Source: Polynucleobacter sp. MWH-UH25E (GTDB lineage: Bacteria > Pseudomonadota > Gammaproteobacteria > Burkholderiales > Burkholderiaceae). From it: a DNA stretch of 64,000 bases. Under the pieces are notes generated by a model. It did no database searches and was not told the origin of the DNA. It saw only the letters and a program-made list of their open reading frames with translations. This document shows, one piece after another, positions 8,410 through 17,716 of this stretch. Every line of letters begins with the position of its first letter. Position 1 is the first letter of the stretch. The DNA lies in the NCBI RefSeq assembly GCF_018687095.1, contig NZ_CP061286.1, forward strand, positions 1,054,001 to 1,118,000. Reading direction: 5' to 3'. Position numbers and translations under genes: made by a program.

Positions 8410-10902
8410 TTGCGCTTAGCAATTACGGCATTTATTGCCGGGGGATCGCTCCTTTTTCTTTTGCCGCAGGTGCCATCTCAATGGCATTGGGCTTCTGGTG
8501 GGGTCGCCATCTTTTGTATGTTGCTTATTTGTTTGATTCAGCAGATCAGGTGGGTGCGATATTTTTTGATTTGCACATTGCTATTTAATTTCGGTTTTGC
8601 ATGGAATGCGTACTATGCCGATGGTCGTTTGCAAAATATTCTTGCCCAAGAGTTGGAGGGTGAAGAATTAAGTATTAAGGGCAGAGTGATTGGTTTGCCT
8701 CAGGGTGGTGATACTGGCGCAAAGTTTGCTTTTGAAATCACACAGATGCTTCTTAGAGGTGAAAGCAAGACCCAATTCCCGCAACAAATTTATCTTAGCT
8801 GGCAACCTGCTTGGAGAAGCTATCAAATCATTCCAGAAATTATTCCTGGCCAATGTTGGAAATTCAAGGTGAAACTCAAAAGGCCTTATGGGTCTTTAAA
8901 TCCTTATACCTTTGATTTTGAGCGCTGGGCTTTTCATCAAAACTTTGGAGCAAGCGGATCGGTTAGATCAGGCGAATTGTTGACGGTAAAGGAGATTGGC
9001 TTAACCGAATTTTCTTTGCAAATGGAACTAGCACGTTATAAGTTGCGCAAAAAAATTAAATCAGCTTTATCACCAGATGCGCGCTATGCAGGTGTGATTA
9101 TTGCTCTCGTAATGGGTGATCAAAATGCGATTCATCAAGATGATTGGGGTGTATTTAATGCAACTGGGATTGGTCATTTGATTTCAATATCTGGCTTACA
9201 TGTCACCATGTTAGCTGGTGTTGGGGCAGCTTTGGCCGCATTTTTTTGGAGGCGTAGATCTTTGCCGCTACTGCTTCCTGTGGGTAAGGTTGCAGCATTG
9301 TCTGGTTTTTTGACTGCGTTTATATACGCATGGCTAGCTGGGTTTCAGATACCAGCTCAAAGAACCATGTATATGGTTGGGGTGGTTGCATTTGCCCTAT
9401 GGACTGGCAGAAACCCAAGATCATTTGATATTTGGTGGTGGGCGCTAGTATTTGTTTTGTTGATTGACCCGATGGCACCTTACACCCCAGGGTTTTGGCT
9501 ATCGTTTGGCGCAGTGGCTGCCATCCTATACGCCATGAAAGACTCTTCTGGTTTGCTTGGCGTCCCTACGGGTAGAGAGTTAGAGGCGCCATTGATATCG
9601 CGACTTCTGCAAGCATGTCGTGAGGCTTGTCGAGTACAGGCTGTTGTAACCATTGCCCTCTTGCCGATAACGCTATTTTGGTTTTATCAAGTGTCGATAG
9701 TTTCGCCACTAGCCAATGCTTTTGCAATTCCTGTGGTGAGTTATATCGTTACTCCTTTGGCAATTGCTGGAGCGTTGTTACCAGAATTTTTGGGTAAGTG
9801 GCTTCTAATTCCAGCTCACGCAGTGATGGAGTGCTTGGCAACCTTATTAGAATGGATGGCAAGTTGGGATTGGGCTGTGGTGTGGTCAAGCCAGCCTATG
9901 TGGTGGATTTTGGCTCCATCAATCATAGGAATAATTTATGCCATTCGACCTGGTGAGTTGTCGTCGTCTTGGCGGTCAAGGTTATGCGTGCTAATACCAA
10001 CCGCAATACTTTTTATGCCTTGGCCTCATTTCATGGGCAATAACTTAAGGTCGGGTGAATTCAGGGCGACGGTCCTGGATATTGGTCAAGGCACCACAGT
10101 CCTAGTTGAAACCGCGAGCAAAAGCTTGCTCTATGACACTGGGCCTATACAAGGCAAAGAAGATGACGCTGGGCAGCGAACTATATTGCCATATTTGCGA
10201 GGCAGAGGAATTGCTCAAATTGATCGCATGGTAATAAGCCATAGCGATAGCGACCATGTGGGCGGCGCCGCTTCATTGCTAAAGAAAATTACATTTAACG
10301 AAATGATGGGTTCTTTGCCAAGCGATAACCCGCTATTACTCAATTTAGGCTTAAGAAAGGTTCCAAGTATTCCTTGTCGTTATGGCCAGCGGTGGACTTG
10401 GGATTGGGTAGAATTTGTGATTTGGCATCCACATGAATCCACTAACTTTCAAAAACAATACCCCTTGAAGCCAAATGAAATGAGTTGTGTTCTAGAGGTG
10501 CGTAATAAAGATCACTCTTTCTGGTTGACTGGTGATGTAGAGCGTCAAGGTGAAACTGAAATTACTGAGCGTTTAGATGCAGAGATGCTGAGAGACATTG
10601 GGGATCGACAAATTATTTTTATGGCGCCACACCATGGCAGCAAAACTTCATCATCAATGGAGTTATTAAACGCCTTAGGACCAGATATTGCGTTTGCTCA
10701 AAATGGTTATCGCAACCGCTATGGGCATCCACATCCAACGGTTACAGCCAGATATAAGGGTCTCGGGATCCCGTTCTATCAAACTCCAGAAACGGGTGCG
10801 CAGATATGGTTTTTTAAGAGCCTAAAAGAATCTCAGTTGATACCGCTTTTCTGGAGGGATGCGGCAAAAAGGCTGTGGCATCGCAATTCTGCAATCAATT
10901 GA
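8410..10902 (+). CDS. comEC: DNA internalization-related competence protein ComEC/Rec2
   Basis: Inner-membrane channel that brings single-stranded DNA into the cytoplasm during natural transformation. The 830-residue protein has N-terminal membrane segments with a DUF4131/OB-type domain (to about 200), the polytopic competence domain (about 220-520) and a C-terminal metallo-beta-lactamase-like domain with HSDSDHVGG near 611-619 and APHHGS later. Starts at TTG 8410, four bases after the tatD stop, so probably in the same transcript. Its presence suggests the organism may be naturally competent, but no other competence gene is in the window. Confidence 0.93.
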   Translation: MRLAITAFIAGGSLLFLLPQVPSQWHWASGGVAIFCMLLICLIQQIRWVRYFLICTLLFNFGFAWNAYYADGRLQNILAQELEGEELSIKGRVIGLPQGGDTGAKFAFEITQMLLRGESKTQFPQQIYLSWQPAWRSYQIIPEIIPGQCWKFKVKLKRPYGSLNPYTFDFERWAFHQNFGASGSVRSGELLTVKEIGLTEFSLQMELARYKLRKKIKSALSPDARYAGVIIALVMGDQNAIHQDDWGVFNATGIGHLISISGLHVTMLAGVGAALAAFFWRRRSLPLLLPVGKVAALSGFLTAFIYAWLAGFQIPAQRTMYMVGVVAFALWTGRNPRSFDIWWWALVFVLLIDPMAPYTPGFWLSFGAVAAILYAMKDSSGLLGVPTGRELEAPLISRLLQACREACRVQAVVTIALLPITLFWFYQVSIVSPLANAFAIPVVSYIVTPLAIAGALLPEFLGKWLLIPAHAVMECLATLLEWMASWDWAVVWSSQPMWWILAPSIIGIIYAIRPGELSSSWRSRLCVLIPTAILFMPWPHFMGNNLRSGEFRATVLDIGQGTTVLVETASKSLLYDTGPIQGKEDDAGQRTILPYLRGRGIAQIDRMVISHSDSDHVGGAASLLKKITFNEMMGSLPSDNPLLLNLGLRKVPSIPCRYGQRWTWDWVEFVIWHPHESTNFQKQYPLKPNEMSCVLEVRNKDHSFWLTGDVERQGETEITERLDAEMLRDIGDRQIIFMAPHHGSKTSSSMELLNALGPDIAFAQNGYRNRYGHPHPTVTARYKGLGIPFYQTPETGAQIWFFKSLKESQLIPLFWRDAAKRLWHRNSAIN

Positions 10903-10907
10903 ATTCT

Positions 10908-11309
10908 CTATGAAGATTTTCTTTTCACAGTCATTGGACATGTTGCCCTAAAAAGTTCATTTTTAATAAATATGGGTTTACCACTTGAGTTATCAACGCC
11001 AATAAGAACAAGCACTTCGCTCAATGAATAGTCGCCTGTATTGTAGACAAGCTGTTCTTTGCTACGTTGTTGATCGGGCAATTCGGTCTCTTTGTAACAA
11101 GTAAGCTGTGTGCCTTCCTTTACGCAACTTCTTTGTGTCATTTGATTGGAATCAATTTCATAGCGCCTGTTTTGTCTTGATGTTTTGGATGAGGATCCTG
11201 ATGCTGAGATCTCAATAAGCGTACCTTCACAATCAAGCGAGTAGGAAGTCTCGTTGTTCCTAGAGCAAGCCATCAAGCAAAAAACAATAAGTAGAAATAT
11301 TTTTTTCAT
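10908..11309 (-). CDS. Small predicted lipoprotein of unknown function
   Basis: A 133-residue protein starting MKKIFLLIVFCLMACSRNN. It has a short charged N-terminus, a hydrophobic stretch and a lipobox ending in Cys15 (LMAC), so export by Sec and lipidation are likely. The mature part has two further cysteines spaced for a possible disulfide and a Ser/Thr-rich segment. I recognise no domain. It is convergent with comEC (5-bp gap) and stands alone on its strand. Confidence 0.75.
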   Translation of the reverse strand: MKKIFLLIVFCLMACSRNNETSYSLDCEGTLIEISASGSSSKTSRQNRRYEIDSNQMTQRSCVKEGTQLTCYKETELPDQQRSKEQLVYNTGDYSLSEVLVLIGVDNSSGKPIFIKNELFRATCPMTVKRKSS

Positions 11310-11453
11310 GTTTGCCCTCTAAGACATTAGTGGGGTGATAGTCATACTTATGCGTACAAGGATAACTACTGATGTCGTTGCTAAGGGTAAAAACTGAGAT
11401 GCTACCTTGTGGCGCCGAGCGTTGTCTGTACCAAATTAAGAGCGTGGGAGCCT

Positions 11454-11486
11454 AAAAAGCAAAAAGCCCTTAAAAATTAAGGGCTT
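11454..11486 (-). terminator. Terminator after tRNA-fMet
   Basis: A perfect 10-bp inverted repeat, AAGCCCTTAA / TTAAGGGCTT with a three-base loop, lies 14 bases beyond the 3' end of the tRNA on the minus strand. It is followed on that strand by two T5 runs. This is a textbook intrinsic terminator for the tRNA transcript. Confidence 0.85.
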
Positions 11487-11499
11487 AGCGTATGATATT

Positions 11500-11576
<77 letters not shown>

Positions 11577-11700
11577 TCTGAGACTAAGATTCTACCATTT
11601 TTTGCAGTGCAGTGTCGAGCTATTCCTGTAAATAAGGCTCAAATAAGCGGTTTTTTGCTAAAAATTCTAAATTTAGGGCTTCCTTTAAAGGAGTAACATA

Positions 11701-11742
11701 TTGCCACGCAATATCACGCTAGGATTTATCCATGTCAGTTAG
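11701..11742 (+). promoter_or_regulatory. Possible short leader ORF overlapping the kup start
   Basis: AAAGGAG at 11687-11693 is followed after seven bases by TTG 11701, which opens a 13-codon frame ending in TAG at 11740-11742, just past the kup ATG at 11732 and in another frame. The AAAGGAG is half of a 12-base palindrome, TCCTTTAAAGGA. The site could be a leader peptide coupled to kup translation. It could equally be chance, because kup has its own weaker AGGA eleven bases upstream. Confidence 0.2.
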
Positions 11743-13675
11743 CAATCCAGAATTCTCGCAATCTTCCTTATTGAGACCAGTCGAGATTACTAGGGGGAAT
11801 TCGCCACATAAAAAAGGTGCTTCACTCGCATTAATGCTCGCGGCAATTGGGGTGGTATTCGGCGACATCGGAACAAGTCCACTTTACGCTCTAAAAGAAT
11901 GCTTTAGCCCTGATCACGGAATTCCATTTTCGGCAGACGCCGTCTATGGTGTTATTTCAATGGTGTTTTGGGCATTTGCCATTGTTGTATCTCTTAAATA
12001 TGTGTTGTTTGTGATGCGCGCAAACAATCATGGCGAGGGCGGAATTTTGGCACTCATGGCATTGGCTCTGAGGACGGCGCCGACGGGTTCTAAGAGGTCC
12101 TTGCTCATCATCATGGCTGGCGTTTTTGGGGCCTGCATGTTTTATGGTGACGCCATCATTACTCCAGCAATATCAGTGCTATCAGCAGTTGAAGGTTTGG
12201 AGGTAATTTCCCCTGACCTAACGCGCTATGTAATGCCAATCACCATCGTGATTTTGGTTGCCTTATTTGTTATTCAGAAAACAGGCACAGATGTAGTTGG
12301 TAAATTGTTTGGTCCGATTATGGTCGCTTGGTTTTTGGTAATTGGTGTCATGGGCATTTATCAGGTCCTTCAGCATCCCGCAATTTTTGCCGCGATTAAT
12401 CCTATCTATGCAATCCAATTTATGGATGAGCATGCGCTGCAAGGTTTTATTGTTTTAGGCGCGGTATTTTTGGTGCTGACGGGTGCTGAGGCACTGTACG
12501 CCGACATGGGCCATTTTGGTGTGAAGCCAATTCGCATGGGTTGGTTTTTTATCGTAATGCCATGTTTGTTGCTCAACTATTTTGGTCAGGGTGCGATGTT
12601 TCTAAATAACCCTGAAACGATTAGCAATCCATTCTTCTTGATGGTCCCGGAAGTTTTTGTTTTGCCTTTGGTGTTATTGGCTACTGCTGCAACCGTGATT
12701 GCTTCGCAAGCGGTGATCTCAGGCGCGTTCTCCATGACAAGTCAGGCAATTTTGCTGGGTTTTGTACCGCGCATGAAGGTTCGCCATACCTCTGATCGTG
12801 AGATTGGCCAGATTTATATGCCTTTAGTGAATTGGATGCTGCTTATATTGGTGGTGGCAGTCGTTCTGGCGTTTAAGAAGTCCGAAAACTTGGCGGCTGC
12901 ATATGGAATCGCCGTAACAACTACCATGATTGTGACTACATTCTTGGCTGCAATTGTGATGCGGGTAGTGTGGCGCTGGAATCCAATATTTGTGACTTTG
13001 GTTATTAGTGCTTTCTTGGCCGTAGACCTTGCATTTTTAACGGCCAACCTCTTGAAGATCATGGAGGGCGGCTGGTTCCCGCTATTGCTTGGCTCTGCCT
13101 GTTTCTTGTTATTGATGACCTGGTATCAGGGTCGTAAGATATTGCGTCAGAATGCGATGAATAATGGTATTGAACTCAAGAGTTTTATTGAGGCTCTGAT
13201 GACGCATCCTCCCCATCGTGTGGAAGGCACCGCCGTATTTTTAACTGCTCACGTAGATTATGTGCCGGTGTCTTTCTTGCACAACCTGAAGCACAACCAC
13301 GTGCTACATGAAAGAGTCTTCTTTTTGAAGGTTAGCATCTGGGACGTTCCTTATGTGAAAGATGATGAGCGAATTACTTTGCGTGATTTAGGTAATGGCG
13401 TTTATGTGGTTCGCGCTGTATATGGATTTAATGAGACGCCAGACATGGGCCAAATCATCGAATTGATTGAGAAATCATCGGATCTGAAATTCGATTTGAT
13501 GAACACTTCATTCTTCCTTTCTCGAGACACCATTGTTTCAACTGAAATTCCGGGTATGGCAATGTGGCGCGAGCGTTTGTTCTGTTGGATGTATCAAAAC
13601 GCTGGCCGTCAGTCTGACTTTTTTAAGATTCCGACCAACCGTTTGGTGGAATTGGGTGCCAAGGTAGAAATTTGA
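11732..13675 (+). CDS. kup: Low-affinity potassium transporter Kup
   Basis: Proton-coupled potassium uptake permease of the KUP/HAK/KT family in the inner membrane. The 647-residue protein has the family N-terminal signature FGDIGTSPLYALKE near residues 44-57, about 12 membrane helices to residue 460 and a cytoplasmic C-terminal domain of about 170 residues. Length is typical. The stop codon overlaps the TTG start of the next gene by four bases. The upstream region to the tRNA carries the possible leader element at 11701. Confidence 0.96.
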   Translation: MSVSNPEFSQSSLLRPVEITRGNSPHKKGASLALMLAAIGVVFGDIGTSPLYALKECFSPDHGIPFSADAVYGVISMVFWAFAIVVSLKYVLFVMRANNHGEGGILALMALALRTAPTGSKRSLLIIMAGVFGACMFYGDAIITPAISVLSAVEGLEVISPDLTRYVMPITIVILVALFVIQKTGTDVVGKLFGPIMVAWFLVIGVMGIYQVLQHPAIFAAINPIYAIQFMDEHALQGFIVLGAVFLVLTGAEALYADMGHFGVKPIRMGWFFIVMPCLLLNYFGQGAMFLNNPETISNPFFLMVPEVFVLPLVLLATAATVIASQAVISGAFSMTSQAILLGFVPRMKVRHTSDREIGQIYMPLVNWMLLILVVAVVLAFKKSENLAAAYGIAVTTTMIVTTFLAAIVMRVVWRWNPIFVTLVISAFLAVDLAFLTANLLKIMEGGWFPLLLGSACFLLLMTWYQGRKILRQNAMNNGIELKSFIEALMTHPPHRVEGTAVFLTAHVDYVPVSFLHNLKHNHVLHERVFFLKVSIWDVPYVKDDERITLRDLGNGVYVVRAVYGFNETPDMGQIIELIEKSSDLKFDLMNTSFFLSRDTIVSTEIPGMAMWRERLFCWMYQNAGRQSDFFKIPTNRLVELGAKVEI

Positions 13676-14181
13676 GAAAAGATCTGCCCTTGAAATCCAA
13701 GTTTTTCATTGCCCTTTTTCTGTTGGTCAGTTCCATTAGTGGAGTAGTGCTTGCTACTCCAGCTGAAGAGGCTGAACTGGAGCAATTAAATAAGATCGAG
13801 CAGGAGTTGGAGCTGCAACGTGATTGGGCTAAGTATCGCTGGGGTAAAGCGCAAACTGATTGCTATCAAAATTACTGGGTCAATTACTGCTTGCGAAGTG
13901 CGCGAGCTGAGTACCGAAAGGAAATTGATCCCATTAGCGAGCAAGAACGTGCCTTGCATGAAGTGCAACGTAAGTTACGCAAGAGCATCAAGGATCAAGA
14001 AGATCAAAAGCGTGCTGCAGAGCGTGCTTCCCCAGAAAAAGCTGCCGAACGCGCTGACAATCAACGTGAGTTTGAAGAAAAGCAAAAAGCATCAGCTGCT
14101 AGAGCGGCAGATCTAGAGCAACGTCGTAAAGATGCGCCTAAGCGTGCTCAAGAAAATAAAGCTGGCACACAACTTGATTAA
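13672..14181 (+). CDS. Exported coiled-coil protein of unknown function
   Basis: A 169-residue protein with a signal peptide (hydrophobic stretch about residues 9-28, cleavage plausible after VLAT). A conserved-looking segment follows with two cysteines eight residues apart (CYQNYWVNYC), then a long charged helix rich in Arg, Glu, Lys and Ala to the C-terminus, probably a coiled coil. The CX8C pair could form a disulfide in the periplasm. The start is TTG within the kup stop (TTGA). I recall related small proteins in Burkholderiales but no known function. Confidence 0.65.
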   Translation: MRKDLPLKSKFFIALFLLVSSISGVVLATPAEEAELEQLNKIEQELELQRDWAKYRWGKAQTDCYQNYWVNYCLRSARAEYRKEIDPISEQERALHEVQRKLRKSIKDQEDQKRAAERASPEKAAERADNQREFEEKQKASAARAADLEQRRKDAPKRAQENKAGTQLD

Positions 14182-14219
14182 GTTCTTTTCCTTTATTCTG
14201 ATATTTGATTGAGTCATCC

Positions 14220-15584
14220 TTGGCTAAAGTAAAAACGGTTTATATCTGTCAGTCCTGCGGTGGCACTTCAGCGAAGTGGCAGGGCCAATGTCCATCTTGC
14301 CAGTCTTGGAATACGATGGAAGAGGGTCTGCCAGAGTCAACTTCGAATTCTCGATTTCAGGGTTTGGCTCAATCTTTGCCTAGACAAAAGCTCTCGGCGA
14401 TTACTGCTGAAGATTTACCAAGATTTAGTACTGGTGTAGAAGAGTTTGATCGCGTATTGGGCGGTGGATTAGTGCCTGGTGGCGTTGTACTCTTGGGCGG
14501 TGATCCTGGTATTGGTAAATCCACTCTGCTATTACAAGCCCTTGCAGAGATGAGTGCCGCTGGCATGAACGTTCTCTACAGTAGTGGCGAAGAATCCGCT
14601 GCTCAAATTGCTTTGCGCGCGAAGCGGATTGCACTTGATGCTCCGCAATTAGAAGTCCTGGCGGAAATTCAGTTGGAGAAACTGATTTCAATCATGGATA
14701 CCGTTAAGCCGCAAGTTTTGGTGGTTGACTCGATTCAAACTTTGTACTCTGAAGTATTAAGTTCAGCGCCAGGCTCAGTTGCTCAAGTAAGAGAGTGTGC
14801 GGCTCAATTAACCAGGGCGGCTAAAGCCAGTGGTATCTGTGTGTTGATGGTGGGGCATGTCACTAAAGATGGCCATTTGGCTGGTCCAAGAGTGCTGGAG
14901 CACATAGTTGATACCGTCCTGTACTTTGAGGGTGATACACATTCCTCATTTCGTTTGATTCGTTCCATTAAAAATCGTTTTGGCGCAGTCAACGAACTAG
15001 GTGTATTTGCAATGACTGAAAAAGGTTTGCGAGGTGTTGCGAACCCTTCAGCGATTTTCTTATCGCAACACGAGCAAATGGTTCCGGGTGCCTGTGTATT
15101 AGTAACGCAAGAGGGGAGTAGACCCCTGTTGGTTGAGATTCAAGCGCTTGTGGATACTGCGCATGTTCCCAACCCTCGTCGCTTAGCCGTTGGTTTAGAG
15201 CAGGCACGCTTAGCCATGTTGTTGGCGGTCTTGCACCGTCATGCTGGAGTAGCCTGTTTTGATCAAGATGTATTTCTGAATGCGGTAGGTGGGGTAAAGA
15301 TTTCAGAGCCGGCTGCTGACTTGGCTGTACTGCTTGCAATTCAGTCCTCTATTCGTAATCGCGCACTACCAAAAGAGTTGATTGTGTTTGGCGAAGTGGG
15401 TTTAGCGGGAGAGATTCGCCCATGTCCGCGAGGTCAAGAGCGTCTAAAGGAAGCGGCAAAGCTAGGTTTCACAATTGCAATTATTCCTAAGGCGAATATG
15501 CCAAAGACAAAAATTGCGGGTCTGAGAGTGATTCCTGTAGAGCGAATTGATCAGGCGATTGCTGCAGCTGCAGAGTTAAGTTAA
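14220..15584 (+). CDS. radA: DNA repair protein RadA
   Basis: RecA-related ATPase (DnaB-like in activity) that promotes branch migration in recombination. From TTG 14220 it has 454 residues. The N-terminal zinc finger has cysteines at 10, 13, 24 and 27. Walker A GGDPGIGKST is at 93-102, the RadA-specific KNRFG motif lies near 250, and a C-terminal Lon-like domain follows. An earlier TTG at 14205 would add five residues; the later one gives the usual MAKVKT start. Convergent with prmB, with only 22 bases between. Confidence 0.95.
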   Translation: MAKVKTVYICQSCGGTSAKWQGQCPSCQSWNTMEEGLPESTSNSRFQGLAQSLPRQKLSAITAEDLPRFSTGVEEFDRVLGGGLVPGGVVLLGGDPGIGKSTLLLQALAEMSAAGMNVLYSSGEESAAQIALRAKRIALDAPQLEVLAEIQLEKLISIMDTVKPQVLVVDSIQTLYSEVLSSAPGSVAQVRECAAQLTRAAKASGICVLMVGHVTKDGHLAGPRVLEHIVDTVLYFEGDTHSSFRLIRSIKNRFGAVNELGVFAMTEKGLRGVANPSAIFLSQHEQMVPGACVLVTQEGSRPLLVEIQALVDTAHVPNPRRLAVGLEQARLAMLLAVLHRHAGVACFDQDVFLNAVGGVKISEPAADLAVLLAIQSSIRNRALPKELIVFGEVGLAGEIRPCPRGQERLKEAAKLGFTIAIIPKANMPKTKIAGLRVIPVERIDQAIAAAAELS

Positions 15585-15606
15585 TAGATTCTCTAGGTAA
15601 ACTGAG

Positions 15607-16503
15607 TTAGCGCAAATCTTCCGCTTGAATGAGTAGTACTTGCTCTTCACCAGCGGATACTTCCATCCAAATAGCAGGTATTTGAGGAAACGCTTTTTTG
15701 AAGTTCTCATACTCATTGCCGATTTCAATCAGAATCGCACCGCGCTCAGAGAGATAGTCTGGTGCGCCAGCAATAATGCGTCTAATGAGATCCATGCCAT
15801 CGTCTCCGCCAGCAAGCGCTAATGAAGGCTCAGCGTGATATTCGGCTGGGAGAACTTTCATAGAATCAGCGTTTACGTAGGGTGGATTGCAAATAATCAA
15901 GTCAAATAGATTATCTTCGTTTGGTTCTGGCAAAGCTTCCCATAGATCGCCTTCTAATAATTCCACCTGAGTACCTAAGCCATGGCGATCAACGTTGCGA
16001 GCCGCCACTGAGAGTGCGGGCAAGCTAATGTCGCACGCGCTGACATGAATGTCTGGGCATGAAAGCGCCAATAAGATTGCTAGCGATCCATTGCCAGTGC
16101 AAAGATCCAAGACTTTTCCATCCGCAGGAAGCCAGGGCTCTAATGAGCCATCAACAATGAGCTCTGCAATCCAAGAGCGCGGAACAATGCTTTGTTCGCT
16201 ACAGAAAAATGGAACCCCCATCAACCACGCTTCACCAAGAATATAAGCGAGTGGCTTACGGGAAGTGATGCGTTCATCTGCAACTGCTAATGCTTGTTGA
16301 TGTTGCTCGCTAGTCAGGATTTGATCTAAATGGTCAAGTGCATCAGCAGGACTCTGTTCTAATTGTTTGCTAACAATCCAAAGGGCTTCACTTTGCGGAT
16401 CAATGGCACCATGCCCGTAATGTAAATTTGCGGCTTCTAATTTTTGACTGATAAGTTCAATCGATTGATTGACTGAAAGGGCTTGTGAAGGCTCAGGGTC
16501 CAT
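15607..16503 (-). CDS. prmB: 50S ribosomal protein L3 glutamine methyltransferase PrmB
   Basis: Methylates a glutamine of ribosomal protein L3 using S-adenosylmethionine. The 298-residue protein has motif I VLDLCTGNGSLAIL at about 131-144 and the catalytic NPPY at 206-209. The segment VPRSWIAELI before motif I favours PrmB over the release-factor methylase PrmC. It is the last gene of the dapD-dapE-prmB unit, 40 bases after dapE. Confidence 0.9.
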   Translation of the reverse strand: MDPEPSQALSVNQSIELISQKLEAANLHYGHGAIDPQSEALWIVSKQLEQSPADALDHLDQILTSEQHQQALAVADERITSRKPLAYILGEAWLMGVPFFCSEQSIVPRSWIAELIVDGSLEPWLPADGKVLDLCTGNGSLAILLALSCPDIHVSACDISLPALSVAARNVDRHGLGTQVELLEGDLWEALPEPNEDNLFDLIICNPPYVNADSMKVLPAEYHAEPSLALAGGDDGMDLIRRIIAGAPDYLSERGAILIEIGNEYENFKKAFPQIPAIWMEVSAGEEQVLLIQAEDLR

Positions 16504-16543
16504 GATGGATCAGGTTGTAGTTGGGAGAGAATGAAAGTTGGGC

Positions 16544-17695
16544 TTAAGCAATGAGTTGCTCAAGTGTTTTGCGATAGATATTTTTGAGTGGCTCAACATC
16601 ATCAACGTTTACGCACTCATCGATTTTGTGGCTAGTAGCATTTAGAGGTCCAAATTCCACAACTTCTTTGCAGACCTTGGCGATAAAGCGACCATCACTG
16701 GTGCCGCCAGTTGTAGAGAGCTCAGTATCCACTTGGGTTTCAGATTTGATTGCTTTGCGCAATGCGCCTGCTAAATCGCCATCGCCTGTAATAAATGGAC
16801 TGCCACCCAGAACCCAATCAATTTCGAAATCCAAGCCAGCATCACTCAAGATTTTTTCTAGACGCTCGCGCAATTGCTCGGGCTTACTCTCTGTGGAGAA
16901 GCGGAAGTTAAAGTCGACCACTAATTCACCGGGAATGACATTGTTTGCTCCGGTGCCAGCATGCACATTAGAAATTTGAAAGCTGGTTGGTTGGAAATAT
17001 TCATTTCCTTTATCCCATTCAGTTTTAACTAAAGCGGTAAGTGCTGGCGCTGACAAATGAATAGGGTTTTTGCCAAGGTGAGGGTAGGCAATGTGAGCCT
17101 GAATTCCTTTGACCTTTAATTTGCCAGACAGAGATCCACGGCGACCATTCTTAATCATGTCGCCTAATCGATCCACTGAAGTGGGCTCACCGATCACGCA
17201 GTAATCTAATCGCTGACCCTGTTTTTGGAGGCGCTCACACATAATCACGGTGCCATCGTTAGCCGGACCTTCTTCATCGCTAGTAATCAGAAAGGCAATC
17301 GAGCCCTGGTGATCTGGATGTGAGGTGACAAACTCTTCTGTGGCAACAACGAAGCCAGCGAGAGATGTTTTCATATCAGCAGCACCTCGACCATATAGCT
17401 TGCCATCACGAATGCTTGGTGTGAATGGATCACTAGTCCATTTTTCTAGTGGGCCAGTTGGGACAACGTCAGTATGGCCGGCAAACATGAGCACTTTGCC
17501 TTGATCGCCAGCTTTACCCTTCTTAATTGCCCATAAGTTTGTGACTTGAAAATTTTCAGGACCACTGACAACGCTTTCTGTATGAAAGCCAATGGCTTGC
17601 AAGCGTTTGGCAATTAAGTCTTGGCAGCCGCCATCCGCCGGAGTGACGGAACGACATGCAATGAGAGCTTCAGTTAGCTCAAGGGCGGCGCTCAT
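16544..17695 (-). CDS. dapE: Succinyl-diaminopimelate desuccinylase
   Basis: Zinc M20-family hydrolase that removes succinate from N-succinyl-LL-diaminopimelate, on the path to lysine and peptidoglycan. Metal and catalytic residues are visible: His74 and Asp76 (FAGHTDVVPTG), Asp107 (GRGAADMKT) and the glutamate pair near 141-142 (SDEEGPAND). The length of 383 residues is standard. It follows dapD by 21 bases; the two act at consecutive stages of the succinylase branch. Confidence 0.96.
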   Translation of the reverse strand: MSAALELTEALIACRSVTPADGGCQDLIAKRLQAIGFHTESVVSGPENFQVTNLWAIKKGKAGDQGKVLMFAGHTDVVPTGPLEKWTSDPFTPSIRDGKLYGRGAADMKTSLAGFVVATEEFVTSHPDHQGSIAFLITSDEEGPANDGTVIMCERLQKQGQRLDYCVIGEPTSVDRLGDMIKNGRRGSLSGKLKVKGIQAHIAYPHLGKNPIHLSAPALTALVKTEWDKGNEYFQPTSFQISNVHAGTGANNVIPGELVVDFNFRFSTESKPEQLRERLEKILSDAGLDFEIDWVLGGSPFITGDGDLAGALRKAIKSETQVDTELSTTGGTSDGRFIAKVCKEVVEFGPLNATSHKIDECVNVDDVEPLKNIYRKTLEQLIA

Positions 17696-17716
17696 AAGTA
17701 AGTGTCAGAAGTTAAA

